Part shown: positions 9,102 to 17,326 of the stretch, one piece after another | Layout: each line of letters begins with the position of its first letter | Position numbering within the stretch: the first letter of the stretch is position 1 | NCBI GenBank assembly: GCA_027491455.1 | Contig: JAOZFL010000110.1 | Span: forward strand, 1 to 40,339 | DNA: 40,339 nucleotides | Origin: Thermoproteota archaeon | GTDB lineage: Archaea; Korarchaeota; JAOZGF01; JAOZFZ01 | Direction: 5' to 3' | Translations under genes and position numbers: made by a program | The notes under the pieces: model-generated | The model's database searches: none | Seen by the model: the letters and a program-made list of their open reading frames with translations, nothing else | Told to the model about the DNA's origin: nothing

Positions 9102-9520
9102 GCACACTATCTGATAGAAGATTTAACACGGAGTTGATTAAGTTGCTCGACAACGTTGTAACAGTAAAGACAAAGTCAGGAGAAACCTTTACAGGTGTGC
9201 TAATAGGTTATGACCGTGGGACACTTAGTTTATGTCTAAGCGATGTAAAAATAAATAAGAAGAAGTATCACAGGGTATTTATTTCAGGTAACAATGTGTT
9301 AGAGATATTGAAGGAAGAAAGCATTATAGACCTTAAAAAAATAGCTGAGGAATTAAACAAAGTGTTTCCAAACATGGTTGAGTATTATGAGGACGCAGGT
9401 ATGATAATGGTCGTTAAGCAGGTTAAGGTTACAAGGGAAGGAGTAGAGGGTAAAGGACCCATAGCAGAAAGAGTGAAAACCATATACGAAAGACTTGTCA
9501 AAGAAAGCACAGTTAGATAA
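9098..9520 (+). CDS. Sm-like (Lsm) protein with C-terminal extension domain
   Basis: LIKLLDNVVTVKTKSGETFTGVLIGYDRGTLSLCLSDVKI...HRVFISGNNVLEI; TTG start. Confidence 0.85.
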   Translation: MSTLSDRRFNTELIKLLDNVVTVKTKSGETFTGVLIGYDRGTLSLCLSDVKINKKKYHRVFISGNNVLEILKEESIIDLKKIAEELNKVFPNMVEYYEDAGMIMVVKQVKVTREGVEGKGPIAERVKTIYERLVKESTVR

Positions 9521-10274
9521 CCTCCAATGATCTGCTCGGTTTCTCCTTAACCTTTTTCTTAAGAATTTTAGAAAACATTTTATCTATATCTTCAGCCCTT
9601 TTACTTAGCTCTTTAATCTCCTGTAAATCCACTTCTATGTTTAACAGTTGAGACAACACATCTAATATTTTTTCAGATGCAGTTAAACTATTTCGCGATG
9701 GATATTTAGATATTAAAACTATGTTATTGAATCCCCTTTTCCTTAGAAAAGCAGACAGGTAACCTTCAATTCCGTAAAAACGACCTTTATATGGTTTGAC
9801 TCCAAATTTTTTCAGTTTAGTAACTAGCTTCCAATCTTCAGAGGCCCCATAAACCTCTAATCTCTCATTCCGTGACTTTAACCCGTTAACTAAAATGGTA
9901 AGATTAGGCCTTATTAAATCAATGAAATCAGAGAAAACCTTTGCAAACCCATAGTAGTCCTTTTGTTCGACCACAGAGTTCCCAAGGAGCAAGTATATAC
10001 TCTGTCCCTCACAATTGACATAGTAAAGCTTTAAATGAGGCATGAGAATAGTTCCATCTGGCATGATCGACACAAAACTTGAAAAACCGTGGAAGTAGAA
10101 CTCAGCAGCTTCATTAGCTTTTAGGGAATTAACCAGGTATCTCACTGCGTTAAACCCTGTTGAATCAGGGTTAGGGCACTCTCCTATAAAGATAGAGTTT
10201 TTATGCAATTTTTCCTTCCTAAATTTAATGACTGCACCGTCGAAAACAATTTTTTCCATCACGTCTAGCCTCAC
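9513..10274 (-). CDS. PAC2 (proteasome assembly chaperone)-family protein
   Basis: IGECPNPDSTGFNAVRYLVNSLKANEAAEFYFHGF...YGIEGYLSAFLRKRGFNNIVLISKYPS. Confidence 0.75.
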   Translation of the reverse strand: MRLDVMEKIVFDGAVIKFRKEKLHKNSIFIGECPNPDSTGFNAVRYLVNSLKANEAAEFYFHGFSSFVSIMPDGTILMPHLKLYYVNCEGQSIYLLLGNSVVEQKDYYGFAKVFSDFIDLIRPNLTILVNGLKSRNERLEVYGASEDWKLVTKLKKFGVKPYKGRFYGIEGYLSAFLRKRGFNNIVLISKYPSRNSLTASEKILDVLSQLLNIEVDLQEIKELSKRAEDIDKMFSKILKKKVKEKPSRSLEVI

Positions 10275-10567
10275 ATCTTTTTGCTCTGCTTCATAATGAA
10301 TATCTTCAGTAACCTGTCCTCGGCAACTGCAACAGTGCCTATGCTTTTGACAGTGCTCGAGGGAACCAGTAAAAGACCGCCTTTGCTCTTTGGGAGATTT
10401 TTAACCGTTTCTGGAAGTTCAGGGGGGCTCTTATCCGGCAATGCACATAGATAAAACAAAACCTTGCCTGTTTTCTCGTCGATGATTAAGTCTCTTATGT
10501 AGCCTATTTCGTATCCTAAATCGCTAAGCATAGGTTTATCTTTCAATTTGTATGCGTAAATTTTCAT
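10271..10567 (-). CDS. PRC-barrel domain protein
   Basis: MLSDLGYEIGYIRDLIIDEKTGKVLFYLCA...GGLLLVPSSTVKSIG. Confidence 0.7.
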   Translation of the reverse strand: MKIYAYKLKDKPMLSDLGYEIGYIRDLIIDEKTGKVLFYLCALPDKSPPELPETVKNLPKSKGGLLLVPSSTVKSIGTVAVAEDRLLKIFIMKQSKKM

Positions 10568-10661
10568 GCTTCATCAACCATGACTCCCATATATGAGGCA
10601 CTGAAAAATTTAATAACACATATGGCTAATTTAAATTGGTATCAAAAAATAACGAATAAAT

Positions 10662-10778
10662 GGGCCGGTGGTCTAGAGACCAGTGATAAAGGCTGAAGGT
10701 ATGACGCCACCTTCACGTTAACTGGAAAAGGTGGAGGTCGTGGGTTCGAAAGAAAAACAGAAAGTCCCACCCGGCCCA
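10662..10778 (+). tRNA. tRNA-Val(CAC) with 11-nt anticodon-loop intron (10718-10728), 14-nt T-loop intron (10751-10764) and a D-loop insertion/intron of about 17-18 nt within 10675-10701
   Basis: GGGCCGG/CCGGCCC acceptor; CCACC TTCACG|..|A GGTGG; AGGTC; GTGGG TTCGAA|..|T CCCAC. D-loop intron boundaries not resolved. Confidence 0.86.
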
Positions 10779-11034
10779 TCCAATCCAGTCGAGACTTAAT
10801 TAATCCTCTTGCAGATTAAATGTTTCCTTCTGTCTTATTTTATGTTATTTTCAAGGTAACTGCTCAGCATCGATGGCAAGTTATAACTTTTAACGCTGAT
10901 TTATTTTATAATTTTTAAAGATTTTAGAGATTCTTAACCACAGTATCTGCCGCTATGCCGATGGTTACCGGATTTTCGAGAAAAAACTTTATTTTACAGA
11001 CTGCCAGAGTAAATGAAGACCATTAATGCATATT

Positions 11035-11220
11035 TCATTTTTTAATAGTTCCTTTTTTCTTTGCCCTTAGGTTTTTTCCTCTACAGCGACGACACTTTAT
11101 TGCTTTTAAAGGATTTTTGGCCCCACAGTCCCTACAAACCTTGTAGTGCAACCTGTGTCTGTAAGCTATTTCTAAATCTTCTAAATCAATGTGAGACATA
11201 GATACATCCCTACTAATCAA
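11035..11220 (-). CDS. rpl40e: Ribosomal protein L40e
   Basis: LEIAYRHRLHYKVCRDCGAKNPLKAIKCRRCRGKNLRAKKK; true start probably the internal MSHIDLED. Confidence 0.93.
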   Translation of the reverse strand: MISRDVSMSHIDLEDLEIAYRHRLHYKVCRDCGAKNPLKAIKCRRCRGKNLRAKKKGTIKK

Positions 11221-11388
11221 CTAATTTTTGCTGTTCTTTTTTTTAGTTAATCCCTTCTTTCATGTTGGTACAGATATATAAATGGCTTAGTTATATTGTG
11301 TCTTTAAGCTAAAATTTTACTCTATATGACCCTTTGCACGAGGAAATTTATGTTTTTTAATAGCTTTTTTTCATGCGGGGCTGTTAAA

Positions 11389-11661
11389 ATGTCTCGAGAG
11401 GGTTTAGAGAAAAGACTTTTTTCTTTTATAAAGAAAAAGAAAGTTGTCCACTTACGTAAGATAATAACAAGTTTCCCTGAGGATTTAAAAGAAATCTTAG
11501 AGACATTAAATAAGATGAAGGAAAAAAATATAATAGAAGAAGACTTCCACGGAGGTTATAGATTCTTTTATGTAATTAAAGAGGAGAATGTCGATTTAGA
11601 AAGAGAGGAAAGGGGAGGAACAAATGAAGAGGAATCTACCGAGAGAACAGTTGCTACATGA
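11389..11661 (+). CDS. Small winged-helix-like hypothetical protein (ORF track start 11326; MSREGLEK start preferred)
   Basis: REGLEKRLFSFIKKKKVVHLRKIITSFPEDLKEILETLNKMKEKNIIEEDFHGGYRFFYV. Confidence 0.65.
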   Translation: MSREGLEKRLFSFIKKKKVVHLRKIITSFPEDLKEILETLNKMKEKNIIEEDFHGGYRFFYVIKEENVDLEREERGGTNEEESTERTVAT

Positions 11662-11779
11662 CGTTTATTTTTAAATGAAGAAGTAAATTATATTTTCGTG
11701 AAAATCTAACATAGGGATGACTATGGGTCTCCCTCAATTGAAATTAGTCTCTGTAAGAATCTTTAGCTAATAGTTTTGG

Positions 11780-12343
11780 ATGTACATTTTTGTTTCCATA
11801 GCGTCTTTTCCAAAAAGAGGAGACTTAACTGTGAAAATGATTAAGCTACCTTTCTGTAAGATATGTTTAAAAACAGGCCTCCTCTGTTCAGCGTGCCAGG
11901 AAAAGATAAAGAAAGGTTTATACAAGGAAAAGGATTTAGAGATCAGCAGAAGGATATTAGAGTTTGCTGAAAAAGAAAAAGGCCTGGCTGAAATGGAATA
12001 CAAAAAATCAATCGAGAGAAATGGGGTGCTAGTACTCGTGTTCGGAAGAGGAAGCTTAAATAAACTTATGTCTTCAAGAGGGATAAAGCTGATAAAAATT
12101 CTTGAAAAAGAATTTAAACAAGAAATAAGGGTTATAGAAGAAGGTAACCGGCAGGAAATAATCAGAAACTTGATACCTGCAACCATTAAAAGCTATAACA
12201 CTATTTATTATCCTGGTGAACTTACAGTCCTAAATATAAAGATTGACCCACAAGGCTATAAAAGGATAAAATCCAAGAAAGACGCTTATGAAAGCTTAAT
12301 AAGGGAAATTATAGGAATAAACTATGTTCAGATTTCAGCTTAG
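11780..12343 (+). CDS. Archaeal NusA-like protein with zinc finger and KH-type region
   Basis: FCKICLKTGLLCSACQEKIKKGLY...RNLIPATIKSYNTIYYPGELTVLNIKI. Confidence 0.65.
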   Translation: MYIFVSIASFPKRGDLTVKMIKLPFCKICLKTGLLCSACQEKIKKGLYKEKDLEISRRILEFAEKEKGLAEMEYKKSIERNGVLVLVFGRGSLNKLMSSRGIKLIKILEKEFKQEIRVIEEGNRQEIIRNLIPATIKSYNTIYYPGELTVLNIKIDPQGYKRIKSKKDAYESLIREIIGINYVQISA

Positions 12344-13551
12344 TCTTTCCGATTTTGAAGGGAGGCCTTCATGAGTTCACCTAGCAGAACCGTAGCGTAG
12401 CTTCCTTTTGGTAATAAGAAAAATAGGCTTACATCTCTATCTCTAACCTTAAAGGAGAAGTGAACAGGTTCCATGTATATTCTCCTAAGACCCCCTGGGG
12501 CGCTGACCCCTGGTATTTCGTCTATATAGAAATCCTCTGATTTCACTCCTTCCCTTGATAACACATAATCGATGATCTGCTTAACCTCGCCCTGAAAGAA
12601 AAGAGTTCTGTATCCGATAATGGGAAGATAAACATCATATTCACTTAGCTTTAACCCTTCAATTTTTTTAGCTGTTCTCTGGTTAAATACGAGCATCATC
12701 TTCTTTTTCTTTAGCCAGATTAACTCTCCTTCGATGGGTTCTACAAATGAAGGATTTCTCTTTAACCTTTCAGAAAGCATTAAGTTGAATAGATACGATT
12801 GATAGCTTGAAACAAATATTTTAAGGTATTGATAGGGAAGTCTTCTAAGCCGATTCACATGATCATTTTGAGCCTTTTCATGAGCAATGTAAAAAGATTT
12901 TACGTAAAGAAGTGTTTTTTGTTTTAAAATGAGCCTTAACGCTTCTTTAAAGTTTCTTTTCACCAACGCCTTTCCAATTTGATAATTGAAGGGTTCACTA
13001 TAACCGAATCTTTGTAATCCATAGAAATTTGGGATTGATTTTTTCCCCGCGGCTTCACAAAGACAATTTAATTTTTCATTCAAAGGAGAGACAGACTCTT
13101 TCAACCTTCTAATCTTCACATGAAAAGAGTTTCCAATATGGCACCCTAAATAAACTTTTAAACCCGACCATCCTAGAGGGAAAATCTTTAATCGTCCATA
13201 CGCCATGTAAATTGTTTTTTTGACACTTTTATTTGCTGGTAAACTTATCCTTTGATATGAAACAGCATCCTTGTCCTTTATGCCTGCGTAGCCCACTGCG
13301 TTTAAAGGTATCCCTAACTTTTTTGACAATATGTGTAGGGCTCTGAACATATCTATTCCTCTTTTTATAAGTAACAAATGAAAGTGCCCTCTTTTTTCAT
13401 ACCAAACGGTTTTACTGTAACTTCTAGGCATTACCTCGGCTACTACAAAATCCTCAGGTCTATCTTTTATTGTTCCACCGACTCCCTCAAAATCTGTTGA
13501 GTAGATTTCGATGCCTATTTTCCTTGAAAGCTCATCGACATCAGTCCTCAA
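12340..13551 (-). CDS. truD: tRNA pseudouridine synthase TruD
   Basis: IKDRPEDFVVAEV, GYAGIKDKDAVSYQRIS, NFYGLQRFGYSEPFNYQIGKALVKRNF. Confidence 0.95.
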   Translation of the reverse strand: MRTDVDELSRKIGIEIYSTDFEGVGGTIKDRPEDFVVAEVMPRSYSKTVWYEKRGHFHLLLIKRGIDMFRALHILSKKLGIPLNAVGYAGIKDKDAVSYQRISLPANKSVKKTIYMAYGRLKIFPLGWSGLKVYLGCHIGNSFHVKIRRLKESVSPLNEKLNCLCEAAGKKSIPNFYGLQRFGYSEPFNYQIGKALVKRNFKEALRLILKQKTLLYVKSFYIAHEKAQNDHVNRLRRLPYQYLKIFVSSYQSYLFNLMLSERLKRNPSFVEPIEGELIWLKKKKMMLVFNQRTAKKIEGLKLSEYDVYLPIIGYRTLFFQGEVKQIIDYVLSREGVKSEDFYIDEIPGVSAPGGLRRIYMEPVHFSFKVRDRDVSLFFLLPKGSYATVLLGELMKASLQNRKD

Positions 13552-13918
13552 ACCTTAATTCACCCTTTAAAAGAGGTAAAGAGCCTGTCAACTTGTCTAT
13601 TATAGACGACTCCCAAGGACCAAGTCCAAGAGCAGTTACAGTGCCTGGTTCTAGTTCTGTGAGACCTGCGTTCCTCACCAATGAACATGGAATGCCCAGA
13701 GACCTAGCTTTTTCATATAAATTCAGAAGCTTTCCTTTACTTTTCACGTAAACAACGACTTTCTTTGCGCCTTCAGCATTCCATTTCTTAAGCATCTGTG
13801 AATCTTTGACGCTTAACATCGATAAACAAGATGCATGGCATGCTTGAACACATAGTTTGCCAATGCTTATATTTAAGTCGGTTCTTAAAACGATAACTTG
13901 TTTTACTTCATGATTCAA
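13541..13918 (-). CDS. pth2: Peptidyl-tRNA hydrolase Pth2
   Basis: QVIVLRTDLNISIGKLCVQACHASCLSM...GLTELEPGTVTALGLGPWESSIIDKLTGSLPLL. Confidence 0.95.
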   Translation of the reverse strand: MNHEVKQVIVLRTDLNISIGKLCVQACHASCLSMLSVKDSQMLKKWNAEGAKKVVVYVKSKGKLLNLYEKARSLGIPCSLVRNAGLTELEPGTVTALGLGPWESSIIDKLTGSLPLLKGELRFED

Positions 13919-15035
13919 GGCCTATTGCCTCTTTGAAAACCTTTAAAGTTTCAAGGGCTGTTTTTCTCCAAGAGAAATCCCTCACGTGCTCTAAGCACTT
14001 CAGGGAAATTTTAATTCGAAGCGAATCATTTGCAAGAAGTTCTGCACATGCGTGATAGATCGCCTCCACATCTCCAGAGGGAACTAGGAATGGATAATTT
14101 CTCCCCATCAGCTCTCTTACTAATTCAGGTATACCTCCAACGTTAGAAGCCACAAATGGAACCCCAGATGAAGCTGCTTCTAGCAGTGAAAGACCGAAGC
14201 TTTCGAAAAGTGAAGGGAGAACAAAGATGTCTGCACAGCGCATCACAAACGGCATTTTGATGTATGGCTGAACCCCTAAGTTAATAATTCTGTCAGCTAT
14301 TTCTTTATCTAACCCTTTATACAAATCTTTTTGAGGAATTCTTCCGGCGATGAGCAAATAAAGGTCTCTAAAAGTGTTGCTTAGCTTTTTAAAGGCCTCT
14401 AAAAGATAAATAAGTCCCTTTATCTTACCTGAGCTGCCCACAAAAAGGATGTACTTTCTGTTTCTCTTCAGGTTAAGAATCTCTCTAGCTTTATCCTTAG
14501 GAATAGAGGTATTGAAGAGAACTGTGTTTACTCCCCCTCTGACAACAGACACCTTCCCGCTTGAAACCCCGAGTTTCGATATTTCCCTTTTAAGGAAAGA
14601 ACTAACGGCTATTACCTTTTCTGAATTATTTGCTGAGAAAGTAAAAATTCCCCTGTAAAAAAGGTTTTTTGAAGCATTGAGAACATCTGAGCCATGACAA
14701 GTGACCACTAAAGGAAAATCTCTAACTTTTTTAGCTAAAGAAGCTGAAAAACCTGAAATAGTTGCAAAGTGAGCATTTACAATAGTTTTTTCATTTAAAT
14801 CCTCTTTTAAAAGATGTAGCATACTTAGAAGCGTGAACGAGGCTCCCCTTATAAAGGGGGCGTTCAGCGTTCTCACGGACACAACTTTTTCATCTAAGTA
14901 GGGTTTACCGTAGCTGTAAGTTACAACTTTAACTTTCAGCCCTAATTTGATTAATTCTTGTACTAGCTCCCCAGAATAAATTTCCGCGCCGGCTGGTTTT
15001 GGATAATAGCTCCCTAAAATGTAAACTCTATACAT
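13908..15035 (-). CDS. Glycosyltransferase, GT4-like
   Basis: YYPKPAGAEIYSGELVQEL...VRGGVNTVLFN...FVGSSGKIKGLIYLLEAFKKL...VLPSLFESFGLSLLEAASSGVPFVASNVGGIPEL. Confidence 0.95.
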   Translation of the reverse strand: MYRVYILGSYYPKPAGAEIYSGELVQELIKLGLKVKVVTYSYGKPYLDEKVVSVRTLNAPFIRGASFTLLSMLHLLKEDLNEKTIVNAHFATISGFSASLAKKVRDFPLVVTCHGSDVLNASKNLFYRGIFTFSANNSEKVIAVSSFLKREISKLGVSSGKVSVVRGGVNTVLFNTSIPKDKAREILNLKRNRKYILFVGSSGKIKGLIYLLEAFKKLSNTFRDLYLLIAGRIPQKDLYKGLDKEIADRIINLGVQPYIKMPFVMRCADIFVLPSLFESFGLSLLEAASSGVPFVASNVGGIPELVRELMGRNYPFLVPSGDVEAIYHACAELLANDSLRIKISLKCLEHVRDFSWRKTALETLKVFKEAIGLES

Positions 15036-15193
15036 AAAGACCCCTTTGAAAAAAGCCTTGAAGCTTTGTGAAACTATATTTTCTATGCTTCATTAAGAGA
15101 ATAAATTATAATATTTAGGAAATAAATGTTCTTATAGAATTGAAAAATAGGGGTAAAACAATTAGTTACCTTAACTGTGTAAAATATAATTAA

Positions 15194-15312
15194 TGGGCCC
15201 GGCGGGACTTCCAGATACTCCTTTGAACCCGCGATCTCCGGCTTTCCACCCAACCGCAGGCCGACGCGTTCTCCGTCTGCAAATATGCATATCCGGGCTG
15301 CGCCACGGGCCC
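15194..15312 (-). tRNA. tRNA-Arg(GCG) with three predicted introns: D-loop (~15271-15291), anticodon loop (15244-15253, 10 nt), T-loop (15208-15221, 14 nt)
   Basis: Minus strand: GGGCCCG/CGGGCCC; TCGGC CTGCGG|TTGGGTGGAA|A GCCGG; AGATC; GCGGG TTCAAA|GGAGTATCTGGAAG|T CCCGC. 119 nt reduces to ~74-75 nt. Confidence 0.87.
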
Positions 15313-15434
15313 TTCTCATTTTGTAGAGTTCAGCTTCGAATATATCTAAAATATAAATTTCACCTATCTCTTATAAAGGAAACTGTAATTTTCAAAACTA
15401 TTATTAGGCTATAAGTTCTAGCAGATGAAAATAA

Positions 15435-16484
15435 GTGATCAAATATTTACATTTATTCTCAAAGAAAAGAAAATTTTTGACATTGATATATGTTTTGCTG
15501 ATCAGTTTTCCAATTCTTCAGGCTAATTTTGCAAATGGACAAGCTAAGAGGTATGATGCAATAATTGTAAGAGGGGACCTTCCCGTTGAGTGGATAATAG
15601 CCCAGTCCTATGCAAACAAGAGAGGAATCCCTGTCCTTCAACTTACTAATCCTCGGAGATTAGACGAAAATACAACCGCTCTTTTAAAGGGGCTGCTGCT
15701 TTTCGGTGGGAGAAACATACTGATACTGGGAGATGTAATTCCGAAAGGAGTCGAGGAGGAGATAAGAAAAATGGGTTTCTCGGTTGACAGGATTAAAGGT
15801 GTTACGAGAGTTGACACAGCTGCAGCTGCAGCTGTGGAGTTATGGGGAATGAATGCAACCGCTGCAGTGTTAGTTGATGGTTGGAGGGATGATTTTTACA
15901 TGCTTTCTCTATCTATTTCCCTGAAAGAGAACGCTCCCATCCTTTTCATCAGACCTGATGAGGTTCCTTACACAGTTAAGAGTGTTTTAACTGAAAAATT
16001 ATTAAATGTTAAAGTGGTTTACTTAATTAACTCTAAATTTAATGAGAAAATAATTAAAGACTTGAAAGGACAAAGGTTTAAACTTGAAATATTAACTCCT
16101 AACAATCTAAGCTATAAGCCCAGAGAAAAAAGTTTTATGGAACTCTTAAAAGAATATTTACTTTATCTCGCAGACTTAAGGCTTTTTATAGGTTTAGTGA
16201 TCGGAGTAATCGTTTTTTTGTCTCTTGCAATTAGATTCAGGGGATCTAGAGCCAGGAGAGTGGAAGACTTTGTCGATAAGTTCCTGACATATGACGAACG
16301 GAGGATCTTTGAAGAGGTGCTTAAAAAAGGCAGAGTCAAGCAGGAGGACTTACCCAAGCTAACAGATCTATCAAAGCCAACAGTTAGCAGAATACTTACA
16401 GAGTTAACCATGAGAAACATCTTAAAAAGGGAAAGAGCAGGAAAAACATACATAATTACCGTGTCAGATGAATTAAGGTGTTAA
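15435..16484 (+). CDS. Membrane-tethered winged-helix regulator: signal/TM, cell-wall-binding-2-like extracytoplasmic region, TM, cytoplasmic wHTH
   Basis: YDAIIVRGDLPVEWIIAQSYANKRGIPVLQL..ILILGDVIPKGVEEEIRKMGFSVDRIKGVTRVDTAAAAAVELWG; TM LRLFIGLVIGVIVFLSLAI; wHTH LPKLTDLSKPTVSRILTELTMRNILKRERAGKTYIITV. Start codon is GTG (15435). Confidence 0.75.
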   Translation: MIKYLHLFSKKRKFLTLIYVLLISFPILQANFANGQAKRYDAIIVRGDLPVEWIIAQSYANKRGIPVLQLTNPRRLDENTTALLKGLLLFGGRNILILGDVIPKGVEEEIRKMGFSVDRIKGVTRVDTAAAAAVELWGMNATAAVLVDGWRDDFYMLSLSISLKENAPILFIRPDEVPYTVKSVLTEKLLNVKVVYLINSKFNEKIIKDLKGQRFKLEILTPNNLSYKPREKSFMELLKEYLLYLADLRLFIGLVIGVIVFLSLAIRFRGSRARRVEDFVDKFLTYDERRIFEEVLKKGRVKQEDLPKLTDLSKPTVSRILTELTMRNILKRERAGKTYIITVSDELRC

Positions 16485-16802
16485 GATCCACTTATCAGCA
16501 TTCACAACAGGAAAATGCCTAAACCATTTTATGAAAAAAGAATTTTAAGGGAGTAAATTGATGAGAAATAATGAGTAGATCCTCTGTATAACTAATGGAA
16601 TTTAACCGAAAAACAAATAATATTAAAAAGGGTAATTCAACTATCCTCAATATAACTAAAAAAAGTTAAGCAGTTTAAAGAAGAAATAAAGGTTTTCATT
16701 AAGAGTGCACCTAAAACCTATGTTTTTAAATCAAGAGGGAACCTGGGCCATGGATGAGTTACTATATAATCATAGAGAAGCATAACAGTTATCAGAGCCG
16801 AG

Positions 16803-16988
16803 ATGATGCGAATGAAGGAATTAGTTCTTCATTTATGTATAAGTTGTGGGAAAAAAATTTACCCTGGAAGTAAATCAATATCTTTTAAATGCCCAAGCTG
16901 TGAAAAGGTAGAAATCCATAGATGTGAAACCTGCAGAAAGTTTGGCAATGAATATATTTGCCCTAGCTGCGGCTTTGTTGGCCCTTAA
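16803..16988 (+). CDS. Small zinc-ribbon RNA-binding-type protein
   Basis: CISCGKKIYPGSKSISFKCPSCEKVEIHRCETCRKFGNEYICPSCGFVGP. Confidence 0.88.
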   Translation: MMRMKELVLHLCISCGKKIYPGSKSISFKCPSCEKVEIHRCETCRKFGNEYICPSCGFVGP

Positions 16989-17003
16989 AAAGAGAGGATC
17001 ATC

Positions 17004-17270
17004 ATGAGCATGTTAGTTTTATTAACGATTTCCCCTGAGTCAGTTGATACTGACATTGGCGATTTAGAGAAAAGGGTAAGACTGGAAGTAGAGAAAAAAG
17101 GGTCCCTCATAAAGATTGAGAGGGAACCGGTCGCATTTGGTTTATTTAGCCTCAAAGTTACAGCCTTACTCGAAGAAAACCCTGATCTTTTAAATAAGTT
17201 AGAAGACTCACTAAGCAACATTGGAGGAGTTAAATCTGTCCAAGTTAAGAGTGTTTCCAGGTCGTTTTAA
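17004..17270 (+). CDS. ef1b: Translation elongation factor aEF-1 beta
   Basis: LLTISPESVDTDIGDLEKRVRLEV...EPVAFGLFSLKVTALLEENPDLLNKLEDSLSNIGGVKSVQVKSVSR. Confidence 0.93.
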   Translation: MSMLVLLTISPESVDTDIGDLEKRVRLEVEKKGSLIKIEREPVAFGLFSLKVTALLEENPDLLNKLEDSLSNIGGVKSVQVKSVSRSF

Positions 17271-17326
17271 CACTCAAAACCAATTTAATTTTTCCTTTCT
17301 TTTCTCAATAAAAGAGGGATGAGTCC

